Of a stretch of DNA of 64,000 bases, positions 9,718 through 18,501 are shown one piece after another; the first letter of the stretch is position 1, and each line of letters starts with the position of its first letter. This DNA is from an uncultured Dysgonomonas sp. Lineage in GTDB: Bacteria > Bacteroidota > Bacteroidia > Bacteroidales > Dysgonomonadaceae. Where the stretch lies: contig USOX01000001.1 of NCBI GenBank assembly GCA_900556485.1, positions 62,001-126,000 on the forward strand, in the 5' to 3' direction. The notes beneath the pieces were generated by a model that saw only the letters and a program-made list of their open reading frames with translations, searched no databases and had not been told where the DNA came from. Made by a program: the position numbers and the translations under genes.

Positions 9718-11130
9718 ATGATAAGCAACTTTTTTAAAGAAAAAATAAAAGAAAACTTTGGATTTGAACCTACTTCGGAACAAAATATAGCTTTAGATAA
9801 AATTGTTGATTTTTTGTTTTTGCAGAAAGATGAATCTATTTTCTTATTGAGAGGGTATGCCGGTACAGGTAAGTCATCATTATTAGGAGCTTTGGTAAAG
9901 ACGATGACAGAGTTTAAACAGAAAACGGTCTTGCTAGCTCCTACAGGACGGGCTGCAAAAGTCTTTTCGTCTTATGCAAATCATCCTGCATTTACAATTC
10001 ATAAAAAAATATACAGGCAACAAAAGTATACAGGTGATACCGGAAGTTTTGGGCTGATGGATAATCTGTATAAAGATACGTTGTTTATTGTGGATGAGGC
10101 TTCTATGATAAGTAACGATGGCTTGGATTCTTCTTATTTCGGTACAGGACGGTTGTTGGACGATCTGATTCATTATGTATATTCGGGAGAGAACTGCCGT
10201 ATGCTGTTGATTGGGGATTCCGCCCAGTTGCCTCCTGTAGGAGAAGAGGATAGCCCAGCTTTGCAAACTCCTGTTTTGCAGGGGTATGGATTGGATGTAA
10301 AGGATGCATTATTGTCGCAGATTGTGAGACAGGCAGAGAGTTCCGGTATTTTATTCAATGCAACTAATATTAGGAATGCACTCAAAAAAGGAAAAACAGA
10401 GAAATATCCAAAGCTGAAACTGAACAAGTTTACTGATATAAAGAAGATTTCGGGAGAAGACCTGATTGATGAAATATCAACTGCCTATGATCGTGATGGT
10501 TTGGAAAATACCATGGTGATTACCCGGTCTAATAAGCGATGTAATATATATAATCAGGGGGTTCGTAATCGTATTCTTTATCGGGAAGAGGAGCTGTCTT
10601 CGGGTGATATGCTAATGATTACAAAGAACAACTATTTCTGGACAGAGAAGGTAGAGGGTATAGATTTTCTTGCGAATGGAGAAATAGTAGAAGTGCTGCG
10701 CGTGAGACGTGAGCAGGAGCTATATGGATTCAGGTTCCTCGATGTTTTGGTGAAGAGTATAGACTATGATATTGAAATTGAGATAAAAATTTTATTGGAT
10801 ACTCTTTATTCTGATGCTGCCGGCCTGACGAGAGATCGAGCACAGGAATTATTTTTAAATGTGTTGGAAGACTATGCAGACCTGAGTACCAGACAAGCAA
10901 AGATGAGACGATTGAAAACTGATCCGTTTTTCAATGCTGTTCAGGTGAAGTTTGCTTATGCTGTTACTTGCCATAAGGCACAAGGTGGAGAGTGGACAAA
11001 TGTGTTTCTGGATTTAGGTTATATCTCGGAAGAACATATGGGTATTAATTTCTATCGTTGGCTTTATACTGCTATAACTCGTGCAAGTAGTAAATTGTAT
11101 TTGGTGAATTTGCCTGATGAGTTTGTTTGA
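9718..11130 (+). CDS. RecD-like ATP-dependent DNA helicase (superfamily 1)
   Basis: 470 residues. Walker A is RGYAGTGKSS (about residues 45-54), Walker B with DEASM about residues 126-130, a GDSAQLPPVGE motif III and a C-terminal UvrD_C_2-like part with ...YAVTCHKAQGGEW and WLYTAITRAS (motifs V and VI). This matches the short RecD-type helicases common in Bacteroidota, which lack the RecB/RecC partners. Role in DNA repair or end processing is inferred from the family. Single-gene unit with its own -7 box at 9687-9694. Confidence 0.92.
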   Translation: MISNFFKEKIKENFGFEPTSEQNIALDKIVDFLFLQKDESIFLLRGYAGTGKSSLLGALVKTMTEFKQKTVLLAPTGRAAKVFSSYANHPAFTIHKKIYRQQKYTGDTGSFGLMDNLYKDTLFIVDEASMISNDGLDSSYFGTGRLLDDLIHYVYSGENCRMLLIGDSAQLPPVGEEDSPALQTPVLQGYGLDVKDALLSQIVRQAESSGILFNATNIRNALKKGKTEKYPKLKLNKFTDIKKISGEDLIDEISTAYDRDGLENTMVITRSNKRCNIYNQGVRNRILYREEELSSGDMLMITKNNYFWTEKVEGIDFLANGEIVEVLRVRREQELYGFRFLDVLVKSIDYDIEIEIKILLDTLYSDAAGLTRDRAQELFLNVLEDYADLSTRQAKMRRLKTDPFFNAVQVKFAYAVTCHKAQGGEWTNVFLDLGYISEEHMGINFYRWLYTAITRASSKLYLVNLPDEFV

Positions 11131-11567
11131 TATTGTCTTGTTTTTAATTTAACTATAGAGTCGCACAGAGTTTCACGGAGTATAATAATGTCTTTTGCTG
11201 CCGCGCGATTGTATTGTGCGGAAGCCATAGTTGAAGTAAAACAGAATTTCTACGAATATATTTCTTATAACTTTATCTATATTTCGTATAGATACAAGTG
11301 AGTAGATATACAAAAAGGTTACACTGAAAAAGTATACAAAAAGTGTCACTTTTGTCACTTTTTGAAGAATGTTTTCGAGTTAAGTATATTCTTAACTTCT
11401 TGAGTATAGTAATCTTTAGTCATAGAATAATAAATAATAATCAATTTTATAGTTTGTCAGAATTTATATGATAAATAGATTTTTTAGATGGAATTTATCT
11501 ATTAAATTTGATTAATGCCTTTCATGAAAATTCTATTTCAAGTTATATAAATTCAACGCGTTTAATC
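11131..11567. other. Long intergenic region carrying a dispersed repeat
   Basis: No credible gene. It holds the 40-bp repeat at 11325-11364 (second copy at 39888-39927), a small inverted repeat GTTAAG-N6-CTTAAC at 11379-11396, and a TAAATTTG -7-like box at 11503-11510 that could drive the GH43 gene. The rest is AT-rich without clear structure. Confidence 0.6.
11325..11364 (+). repeat. Dispersed 40-bp repeat, copy 1
   Basis: Identical over 40 nt to 39888-39927; with one mismatch the match extends 7 nt to the left (GTTACA before it). It contains TATAC, an 8-nt inverted repeat (AAAAAGTG/CACTTTTT) and a doubled TGTCACTTTT unit. Both copies have the same orientation relative to the gene downstream. 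Confidence 0.85.
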
Positions 11568-13412
11568 ATGAAATTTCTAAAATTAATTCTAGTACTATTC
11601 GTTTTTACTCTTCCCATTTATGGGCAGAAAAAAGCGGAAAAACCAGTGACGTTAGCTGATCCGTTTATTATGCTGCACGATAATGTTTATTATGCATATG
11701 GAACTAAAGCAAGGGATGGTATCGAGGTTTATACATCCAATGATTTAAAAACATGGACTAAAGAATCCAGATTAGCCCTGAATAAGAAAGACTCGTGGGC
11801 AGATAGATGGTTCTGGGCTCCGGAAGTGTACTATATAAAAGAGAAAAATAAATTCTTTATGTATTATTCTGTTGATGAGCATATTTGTGTTGCTACATCA
11901 GATTTTCCTTTAGGCCCTTTTGTACAGGAAAAGAAAGAACCTATGATGACAGGAGAGAAATGTATAGACAATTCTCTTTTTATAGATGATGATGGAAAGG
12001 CTTATCTTTATTTCGACCGTTTTAATGATGGGCTTAATATTTGGGTTGCGGAACTTGAAAATGATTTGCAAACAATAAAAAAATCGACACTTACTAAGTG
12101 TATAAATGTTTCTCAGGCTTGGGAAGAGGTTTGGCCCCGGGTTAATGAGGGTGCTTTTGTAACTAAACATAAGGATATATATTATCTGACTTATTCGGGG
12201 AATAATTATCAGAGCCCTTTTTATGGAGTGGGTTATGCTACAGCTACTTCGCCAATGGGACCATGGACTAAATATGAGAAGAATCCTATATTTCAGAATC
12301 CTGAAGATTTGGTAGGTGTGGGACATAGTGCTATGTTTAAAGATAAAAAAGGGCAACTGAAGATTGTGTTTCATGCCCATCATGATAAGGTGAATGTTCA
12401 TCCGCGCGCAATGTATATTGCAGATGTAAAGTTTACGAATGAAAGCCTTCCTGTAATGAAGATAGCAGGAAAGATACAAAGACCGAAGCTTAAAGTAGAG
12501 GATGTATATCGTAATCCGGTGATTGCATGGAGTATGCCTGACCCTACAGTAATTAGAGCAGAAGATGGCTACTTTTATCTTTATGCAACAGAAGATATTC
12601 GCAATACACCTATATACAAGTCGCAGGATCTTGTGGACTGGTCGTATGTTGGTACTGCTTTTACGAATGAGACTCGTCCTACATTTGAACCAAAGGGAGG
12701 ATTATGGGCTCCTGATATTGAATATATAAATGGTAAATATGTGTTGTATTATTCGATGTCGGCATGGGGAGGAGAATGGACTTGTGGTATAGGTGCGGCG
12801 GTAGCTGATAAGCCGGAAGGACCTTTTGTAGATAAAGGAAAGCTTTTTAGAAGTAATGAAATTGGCGTGCAAAATTCAATAGACCAATTTTATATTGAGG
12901 AAGATGGCAAGAAGTACTTATTTTGGGGAAGTTTCAGAGGCATTTATGCTATTGAATTAAGCGATGATGGATTGGGGCTGAAGCAAGGGGCTGAAAAACG
13001 GAAGATAGCCGGAACAGCTTTTGAAGGAACCTATATTTATAAACGTGATGGCTACTATTATTTGTTTGCCTCTATTGGTAGTTGTTGCGAGGGTGTGAAG
13101 AGCACCTATCAGTTGGTTGTGGGGCGTTCTAAATCACTTTTCGGACCATATTATGATAAGGATGGCAAGGATATGATGGATAATGGTTATACAGTTGTTA
13201 TCGGTTCTAATGACGATTTTGTAGGTAATGGGCACTGTTCGGAGATTGTACAAGATAAGAAAGGAAATGACTGGATTTTCTATCATGGTGTGGATAAGAA
13301 GAATCCTAAAGGCCGTGTTCTATTATTGGATCAGGTGAGGTGGAATAAAGATGGTTGGCCATATGTTGAGGGAGGAACTCCGTCTCTTGTGGCGAAGAAG
13401 CCTGTATTTTAA
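11568..13412 (+). CDS. Tandem GH43-like glycoside hydrolase, secreted
   Basis: 614 residues from the ATG at 11568, where a normal signal peptide begins (MKFLKLILVLFVF..LPIYGQ); the longer frame from 11508 would put 20 polar residues before it. Two five-blade propeller-like modules are visible. The first (about 25-300) has ADPFI, WAPEV and NEGAF; the second (about 320-614) has MPDPT, WAPDI and FEGTY. These correspond to the three acidic catalytic positions of GH43, with Glu for Asp at the second position of module one. Likely an arabinan- or xylan-type exo-enzyme; substrate not predictable. Transcribed alone and followed by a strong terminator. Confidence 0.85.
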   Translation: MKFLKLILVLFVFTLPIYGQKKAEKPVTLADPFIMLHDNVYYAYGTKARDGIEVYTSNDLKTWTKESRLALNKKDSWADRWFWAPEVYYIKEKNKFFMYYSVDEHICVATSDFPLGPFVQEKKEPMMTGEKCIDNSLFIDDDGKAYLYFDRFNDGLNIWVAELENDLQTIKKSTLTKCINVSQAWEEVWPRVNEGAFVTKHKDIYYLTYSGNNYQSPFYGVGYATATSPMGPWTKYEKNPIFQNPEDLVGVGHSAMFKDKKGQLKIVFHAHHDKVNVHPRAMYIADVKFTNESLPVMKIAGKIQRPKLKVEDVYRNPVIAWSMPDPTVIRAEDGYFYLYATEDIRNTPIYKSQDLVDWSYVGTAFTNETRPTFEPKGGLWAPDIEYINGKYVLYYSMSAWGGEWTCGIGAAVADKPEGPFVDKGKLFRSNEIGVQNSIDQFYIEEDGKKYLFWGSFRGIYAIELSDDGLGLKQGAEKRKIAGTAFEGTYIYKRDGYYYLFASIGSCCEGVKSTYQLVVGRSKSLFGPYYDKDGKDMMDNGYTVVIGSNDDFVGNGHCSEIVQDKKGNDWIFYHGVDKKNPKGRVLLLDQVRWNKDGWPYVEGGTPSLVAKKPVF

Positions 13413-13436
13413 AGGTTTAGATATTTGTTATAATAT

Positions 13437-13467
13437 AATAAAGCCCGACAAATTGCCGGGCTTTATT
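13437..13467. terminator. Bidirectional terminator between GH43 and rny
   Basis: Perfect 11-bp stem AATAAAGCCCG (13437-13447) with its complement at 13457-13467 and a 9-nt loop, between converging genes. Each strand ends in an A/T-rich tail. Confidence 0.88.
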
Positions 13468-13490
13468 TATTGTATGTAGTTGTTTATTAA

Positions 13491-15020
13491 TTACTTAGCA
13501 TAGCTTACGGCACGTGTCTCCCTGATTACAGTGATTTTTACCTGTCCCGGATAAGTCATTTCGTCCTGAATTTTCTTAGCTATATCAGCAGACAGCTTTT
13601 CTGTCTCTACATCGTCGATTTTATCAGCACCTACGATAACGCGAAGCTCGCGTCCTGCCTGAATAGCGTATGTTTTAAGTACGCCAGGGTAGGAGAGGGC
13701 TAGTTGCTCAAGATCGTTCAGACGTTTGATATATGCTTCTACGATTTCGCGGCGAGCTCCCGGACGGGCACCTGAAATAGCATCACAAACCTGTACGATA
13801 GGAGCAAGCAAGCTGGTCATTTCCACTTCATCGTGGTGAGCACCGATTGCATTGCAGATGTCCGGCTTTTCTTTGTACTTTTCAGCCAGCTTCATACCAA
13901 GAAGTGCGTGAGGCAATTCCGGTTCATCATCAGGCACTTTACCAATATCGTGGAGTAATCCGGCTCTTTTGGCTTTCTTTACGTTAAGTCCTAACTCAGC
14001 AGCCATGATAGCACAAAGGTTTGCTGTTTCGCGGGCATGCTGTAATAGATTCTGACCATAAGAAGAACGGTACTTCATTTTACCAACAAGGCGAATCAAC
14101 TCAGGGTGTAGACCATGGATACCTAAGTCTATAGTTGTACGTTTACCAGTTTCTATGATCTCTTCTTCGATTTGCTTCTTCACCTTAGCTACTACCTCTT
14201 CTATTCGGGCAGGGTGTATACGTCCATCGGCTACCAGTTGGTGAAGGGCTAGACGAGCTATTTCGCGTCTTACAGGGTCAAATCCGGAAAGTACAATTGC
14301 TTCTGGGGTATCGTCTACTACTATCTCTATCCCTGTAGCAGCTTCTAAAGCCCTGATATTACGTCCTTCGCGTCCGATAATACGTCCTTTGATTTCGTCA
14401 GACTCTATGTGGAATACTGTGATTGCATTTTCGATGGCTGTTTCTGTGGCAACACGCTGTATAGATTGGATAACAATCTTTTTGGCTTCTTTGTTAGCGG
14501 TCATTTTAGCCTCTTCCATGATCTCATTTATATAAGATTGGGCATGGCTTTGTGCTTCATCCTTTAATGCTTCTACAAGCTTTTCTTTTACTTCATCAGC
14601 AGATAGTCCGGATAATGCTTCAAGTCTCTCAATTTCTTGTCTATGAAGCTTATCGAGATCTTGCTTTTTCTTTTCAACTACTTCGAGCTGGTTATCCAGA
14701 TTGGCTTTAATAGTATCAGCTTCGTTTTTCTTGCGTTGAAGCTCTTCCTGTTTCTGGTTTAAGCTTAACTCGCGTTGCTTTATCTTATTTTCGGCTACCT
14801 GAATTTTTGAGTTACGGCTATTAGCCTGTTTCTCGAATTCAGATTTCATTTGCAAGGCTTGTTCCTTGACTTCCAGTAATTTATTTTTCTTGATTACTTC
14901 AGCCTCCAGTTCCGCTTCTTTGATCTGGCGCTTAAACTTCGAATTCCCTATGAAATTCAAAGCCAGCCATGTCAATATAGCTCCTACAACAAAGGCTATT
15001 ACAATAAATAATATATCCAT
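13491..15020 (-). CDS. rny: Ribonuclease Y
   Basis: 509 residues. N-terminal transmembrane helix (about 4-23), a long Lys/Glu-rich coiled coil (about 30-190), a KH domain with [13 protein letters not shown], and an HD domain whose metal-binding HD pair is in [12 protein letters not shown]. This is the full RNase Y architecture: a membrane-anchored endoribonuclease starting mRNA decay. It lies downstream of zapA on the same strand with a 119-nt gap that contains no clear gene. Confidence 0.97.
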   Translation of the reverse strand: MDILFIVIAFVVGAILTWLALNFIGNSKFKRQIKEAELEAEVIKKNKLLEVKEQALQMKSEFEKQANSRNSKIQVAENKIKQRELSLNQKQEELQRKKNEADTIKANLDNQLEVVEKKKQDLDKLHRQEIERLEALSGLSADEVKEKLVEALKDEAQSHAQSYINEIMEEAKMTANKEAKKIVIQSIQRVATETAIENAITVFHIESDEIKGRIIGREGRNIRALEAATGIEIVVDDTPEAIVLSGFDPVRREIARLALHQLVADGRIHPARIEEVVAKVKKQIEEEIIETGKRTTIDLGIHGLHPELIRLVGKMKYRSSYGQNLLQHARETANLCAIMAAELGLNVKKAKRAGLLHDIGKVPDDEPELPHALLGMKLAEKYKEKPDICNAIGAHHDEVEMTSLLAPIVQVCDAISGARPGARREIVEAYIKRLNDLEQLALSYPGVLKTYAIQAGRELRVIVGADKIDDVETEKLSADIAKKIQDEMTYPGQVKITVIRETRAVSYAK

Positions 15021-15139
15021 ACTTTATTTTTCTTGTTTAATAACGTTTATAATAATATATAAAAAAACACCAATTAATAAGAAGGAAACATAAGTTTCAA
15101 TCCTATAATCAGTGCTTTAGATATTCTGATGCTATAATT

Positions 15140-15445
15140 TTATTTTACTCGCTCTTTCAAAAAGATGTCCAACTCTTGTGTTAATCCTTTTATTCTAGCT
15201 TCAAATGAATCTGCGCGTAATTGATGTTCTACTTTTTCAGCTACAGCTTGTAAAGCGGTCATTGCCATGTAGTTCACATCTTGTAATGAATGTGGTGATT
15301 CACCTGCAAAATAATTTTTATATTGTCCTAATTTATAATCTATTTCATATGCAGCTTTCCGGTAAATCTCTTCATCTTCCCGTTTGATTCGGAGAGGATA
15401 CCTCATGTCAGCTATCCGTAGATTAATTATTAAATGTTCGTCCAT
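15140..15445 (-). CDS. zapA: Cell division protein ZapA
   Basis: 101 residues. The N-terminal strand (INLRIADMRYPLRI) and the following helix with YKLGQYKNYF..., then a C-terminal coiled coil, match ZapA, which bundles FtsZ protofilaments at the division ring. It follows a coiled-coil gene by 24 nt, and the order coiled coil-zapA-rny on one strand is typical of Bacteroidales. Confidence 0.9.
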   Translation of the reverse strand: MDEHLIINLRIADMRYPLRIKREDEEIYRKAAYEIDYKLGQYKNYFAGESPHSLQDVNYMAMTALQAVAEKVEHQLRADSFEARIKGLTQELDIFLKERVK

Positions 15446-15469
15446 TACTTTGATCTTTTAATTACTTAA

Positions 15470-15766
15470 TTAAGTTTTTAGCATGGCGATACATTTATCT
15501 ACCTCTCGCACTAATTTTGATAATCTTCTTTTTGCCTCTTGCATTTCGTTTTCGTTACCGGAAGAGAAGGATTTGGCAAATTTCAGATTCTCGTATTTTG
15601 TTTTTAGTTGTTCAGACTCAGCATGTAAAACTTCTATTGCTGAATCTTTTTCTGCTAATTGCTGTTTTAACTGAGCATTTTCATCTTCCAGTGTATTATA
15701 TAAATACATCAATTGCCTCATCCTAGTTTCGAGTTCGGCCAGAAGTTTTTTGTCTTTCTCAGTCAT
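15470..15766 (-). CDS. Small coiled-coil protein upstream of zapA
   Basis: 98 residues, predicted coiled coil almost throughout (LEDENAQLKQQLAEKDSAIE), with no transmembrane segment. Length, composition and adjacency to zapA suggest a ZapB-like partner of the division machinery, but sequence alone does not prove homology. It is the first gene of the zapA-rny unit, with a consensus promoter 21 nt upstream. Confidence 0.75.
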   Translation of the reverse strand: MTEKDKKLLAELETRMRQLMYLYNTLEDENAQLKQQLAEKDSAIEVLHAESEQLKTKYENLKFAKSFSSGNENEMQEAKRRLSKLVREVDKCIAMLKT

Positions 15767-15786
15767 AAAACAGCTAAAATGCTACA

Positions 15787-15817
15787 CAAAAATAAAAAAT
15801 CCTAGCCAATTAGCAAA
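15787..15817 (-). promoter_or_regulatory. Promoter of the coiled coil-zapA-rny unit
   Basis: On the minus strand: TTTG (15814-15817), 19-nt spacer, TATTTTTG (15787-15794), matching the Bacteroidota primary sigma consensus. Start codon at 15766. Confidence 0.75.
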
Positions 15818-15867
15818 ATTATTGTAGAGCATAATTGAACCTTGTATTTTTTATACAGCTTTTAAGC

Positions 15868-15905
15868 AAAAAGAGGTACTTGTGTTTATACAAGCACCTC
15901 TTTTT
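15868..15905 (-). terminator. Terminator downstream of the DUF2582 gene
   Basis: Stem AAAAAGAGGT/ACCTCTTTTT (15868-15877 with 15896-15905) continued by CTTGT/ACAAG after one mismatch, 6-nt loop. U-tract on the minus strand from the A run at 15868-15872. Confidence 0.85.
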
Positions 15906-15925
15906 TATACTTTCTGTAAATTTAA

Positions 15926-16123
15926 TTACAACAATACTACCTGAAGGTCATCTTTTAATTCGTTGAATGCAACCTTGCCTTCTCTTGCAAGCCAACCAAG
16001 GGCTGCATACATGTCTTTTTCAGTTAGTTTACATGCTTTCTTGATCTCTTTGAGGGATTTGTTTCCTTCAGCGTCAAGATAGCTCCAAATAATACCTGCG
16101 TTTGTTCCAATTTTTTCTTTCAT
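15926..16123 (-). CDS. Winged-helix DUF2582 family protein
   Basis: 65 residues, MKEKIGTNAGIIWSYLDAEG then a helix-turn-helix core (SLKEIKKACKLTEKDMYAAL) and a wing (GWLAREGKVAF). It matches the small winged-helix DUF2582 proteins that are nearly universal in Bacteroidota; whether they bind DNA is unknown. It is a monocistronic gene with a clear promoter at 16171-16201 and terminator at 15868-15905. Confidence 0.88.
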   Translation of the reverse strand: MKEKIGTNAGIIWSYLDAEGNKSLKEIKKACKLTEKDMYAALGWLAREGKVAFNELKDDLQVVLL

Positions 16124-16170
16124 AATGATGGGTGCTGGTTAAAAAATTAAACATTGTTATTATTTCATTG

Positions 16171-16201
16171 CAAAAATACATAAAATCAACAAGTAAGGCA
16201 A
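16171..16201 (-). promoter_or_regulatory. Promoter of the DUF2582 gene
   Basis: Minus strand: TTG (16199-16201), 20-nt spacer, TATTTTTG (16171-16178). About 48 nt before the start codon. Confidence 0.7.
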
Positions 16202-16275
16202 TTTTTTATTAACTTTTTAATGAAAATAACAGATTTGTGATACATATTGTGTTAACGTTAGAGAACGTCATTTTG

Positions 16276-16306
16276 TTTGGTATTTAATCAAATTCTTGTA
16301 GATTTG
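16276..16306 (+). promoter_or_regulatory. Promoter of the ECF sigma gene
   Basis: TTTG (16276-16279), 19-nt spacer, TAGATTTG (16299-16306). The expected transcription start is near 16313, leaving almost no leader before the coding region. Confidence 0.75.
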
Positions 16307-16323
16307 TGTAAAAATGAATTCTA

Positions 16324-16899
16324 TTGCGATTTTTTACTTCAAATAAGAAAAAGGAATACTCCGACGAGGAACTCTTATCCCGTTTCAGAGATACTGGTGA
16401 AGCTGAATATTTTCAACAGCTTTACGAACGGTATATTCCCCTTGTCTATGGTTTATGCCTGAAATATCTGCAAAGTCCGGAGCAGTCGCAGGATGCTGTT
16501 GTAGATATATATGAGAATTTATCGCAAAAGATTCAAGGCTATGAAATTAAGATATTTAAGAATTGGCTATATAGTGTAGTCAAGAATCATTGTTTTCATA
16601 TATTGAAAGAGAATCAAAAAGAAATTATTGTTAATTTCGATTCACAACTTATGGAATCAGACTCAACTTTTGATCTATTAAGTGACAATAATGATGAAGA
16701 AAAAGAAAATGTGCTGAATCAATGTCTGGAAAAATTACCAGAACCGCAGCGCATATCAATCGAAAAGTTCTTTTATGAGAACAAATCGTATGTGGAAATC
16801 GAAGATGAAACAGGTTTTCATCTGAAGAGTGTAAAGAGTTATATACAAAACGGAAAACGGAACTTGAAAATTTGTATTGAAAAGAATCTGAAATCATGA
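16324..16899 (+). CDS. ECF-type RNA polymerase sigma factor
   Basis: 191 residues. Region 2 (YFQQLYERYIPLVYGLCLKY, then QDAVVDIYENL) and region 4 (CLEKLPEPQRISIEKFFYEN, then KSVKSYIQNGKRNL) identify a sigma-70 family ECF factor. The frame has no ATG before the homology; the start taken is the TTG at 16324, giving (M)RFFTSNKKKEY. An ATG at 16314 is out of frame and encodes only ten codons. The gene overlaps the next by 4 nt (ATGA at 16896-16899), as expected of a sigma/anti-sigma pair. Target genes unknown. Confidence 0.85.
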   Translation: MRFFTSNKKKEYSDEELLSRFRDTGEAEYFQQLYERYIPLVYGLCLKYLQSPEQSQDAVVDIYENLSQKIQGYEIKIFKNWLYSVVKNHCFHILKENQKEIIVNFDSQLMESDSTFDLLSDNNDEEKENVLNQCLEKLPEPQRISIEKFFYENKSYVEIEDETGFHLKSVKSYIQNGKRNLKICIEKNLKS

Positions 16900-17720
16900 A
16901 ATTTTTAGATTACATAAAAGGACAAAGAAGAGGGCGAGATGCTCATCGGATAGAAAAAGATTCGATGGCAGATCCGTTTTTGTATGAGGCCATTGATGGT
17001 TTCGACAGTATTGATGACGATCATATAAAACGGATAGATGAAATTAGGGAACGTTTATCTATAAGGACAAACACAACAAAGAAACGACGTCCTTTATTAC
17101 AAGCTGTGGCTGCCGCAGCTGTATTGGTATTGGCTTTGGGTGGGTATTTGATGATAGAATGGCAAAAGGCTGATTTATATGCTCGCGATAACACACCTGT
17201 GATTATAGATGTATATATACCCGAATCTTTCTATGTAGAGAATATTGCGGTGATTGCTCAACATAATACTGAACAGGTTAAGGCAAGTAATGTAAATATT
17301 ACAAAATTCAGTATTAAGGAACATGCGAATCCTTCGGTGAGTGAAGATGAAATAGCTTCTCTCTCGGATGGAATGACAGAGGATGAAAGAATCATGATGG
17401 ATATATATCTTCCGGAAGATTTAAAGGAATCTAATATATCGGGAGAAGTTAAGCCTGATAAGCCTGAGCCATTAGGAGGATATGAGAAATATAATGAATA
17501 CTTGAAACGCTCATTACGTCGTCCTACAGACGATGCATGTAAAGACCGAAAAGGTAAGGTTGCTGTTGAATTCTCTGTAAATAGCGAAGGACAGCCATAT
17601 TTATTCGAAGTGAAATACAGTCTTTGTGGAACCTCTGATCAAGAAGCTATACGCTTAATCCAGTCCGGACCTAAATGGACCCAGGGAACAGAACGTGTGA
17701 TGGTGAGAATTGAATTCTAG
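16896..17720 (+). CDS. Membrane protein with TonB-like C-terminal domain, likely anti-sigma partner
   Basis: 274 residues: cytoplasmic N-terminus of about 65 residues with many charged residues, one transmembrane helix about 70-90 (AVAAAAVLVLALGGYLMI), a periplasmic linker, then a C-terminal domain (about 190-274) with GKVAVEFSVNSEGQPYLFEV and QEAIRLIQSGPKWTQG, like TonB C-terminal folds. Translational coupling to the sigma gene suggests that the N-terminus holds the sigma factor; that is inference, as no ZAS-type zinc motif is visible. It ends one base before the convergent trmD. Confidence 0.75.
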   Translation: MKFLDYIKGQRRGRDAHRIEKDSMADPFLYEAIDGFDSIDDDHIKRIDEIRERLSIRTNTTKKRRPLLQAVAAAAVLVLALGGYLMIEWQKADLYARDNTPVIIDVYIPESFYVENIAVIAQHNTEQVKASNVNITKFSIKEHANPSVSEDEIASLSDGMTEDERIMMDIYLPEDLKESNISGEVKPDKPEPLGGYEKYNEYLKRSLRRPTDDACKDRKGKVAVEFSVNSEGQPYLFEVKYSLCGTSDQEAIRLIQSGPKWTQGTERVMVRIEF

Positions 17721-17721
17721 A

Positions 17722-18405
17722 CTAGTCTTTATTTTCTAACAAATCGGGACGTAAACGCTCTGTACGTTCCATGGCTTGTTGCAGCTTCCAATCATCTATT
17801 TTAGCCTGATGGCCGGATAAAAGTATATCCGGTACTTTCCATCCCTTATACTCTGCCGGACGTGTATATACAGGTGGAGCAAGTAAATTGTCTTGAAAAG
17901 AGTCGGAAAGGGCCGACTGTTCATCTCCTATAGCTCCCGGTATTAAACGAACAATAGCATCGGTCATAACAGCTGCAGCTAATTCACCGCCGGTGAGAAC
18001 ATAGTCGCCGATGGATATTTCACGTGTAATCAAATGTTCCCGGATACGGTAGTCTATTCCTTTGTAATGTCCACATAGGATAATTATATTTTCATATGAA
18101 GACATCTGATTTGCTATCTTTTGATTGAACAATTCACCATCGGGCGAGGTGTATATTATTTCATCGTATTCCCGTTGCTGTTTTAAAGCAGATATAGCGT
18201 TGTCAATAGGCTCTATTTGCATCACCATTCCGGCTTCACCACCAAAAGGATAATCATCTATTTTACGGTGTTTATTTGTTGAATATTCTCTCAGATTGTG
18301 AATTACTATTTCAGCCAGATTTTTATCCTGAGCTCTTTTTAATATAGAGCAATCTATCAATCCGGTAAATATTTCGGGTAAAACACTGATAATATCTATG
18401 CGCAT
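17722..18405 (-). CDS. trmD: tRNA (guanine37-N1)-methyltransferase TrmD
   Basis: 227 residues starting [13 protein letters not shown]. The SPOUT knot motifs are present: [28 protein letters not shown] and [14 protein letters not shown]. It modifies G37 of tRNAs to prevent frameshifting. There is no adjacent rpsP/rimM/rplS as in Proteobacteria, which is usual in Bacteroidota. Its 3' end abuts the convergent anti-sigma-like gene with a single base between. Confidence 0.97.
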   Translation of the reverse strand: MRIDIISVLPEIFTGLIDCSILKRAQDKNLAEIVIHNLREYSTNKHRKIDDYPFGGEAGMVMQIEPIDNAISALKQQREYDEIIYTSPDGELFNQKIANQMSSYENIIILCGHYKGIDYRIREHLITREISIGDYVLTGGELAAAVMTDAIVRLIPGAIGDEQSALSDSFQDNLLAPPVYTRPAEYKGWKVPDILLSGHQAKIDDWKLQQAMERTERLRPDLLENKD

Positions 18406-18436
18406 AACTGTTTTTTATATAAGGCACAAAGGTAAA

Positions 18437-18479
18437 TAAAAAAAGAAGAGTATATCGTCTGATCAGGCGATATACTCTT
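18437..18479 (-). terminator. Terminator downstream of the SDR gene
   Basis: 12-bp stem AAGAGTATATCG (18446-18457) with its complement at 18468-18479, extended by CT/AG around a GATC loop, followed on the minus strand by a T run. Confidence 0.85.
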
Positions 18480-18501
18480 AGCTTTATTAATCTATCTTTA
18501 T

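Noticed and set aside
11173..11358. Minus-strand ORF over the dispersed repeat
   Set aside because: Half of it is the translated repeat; no independent coding signal.
15021..15139. Possible 6S RNA gene between zapA and rny
   Set aside because: The gap is only 119 nt and shows no long imperfect hairpin with a central bubble; too short for a typical 6S RNA.
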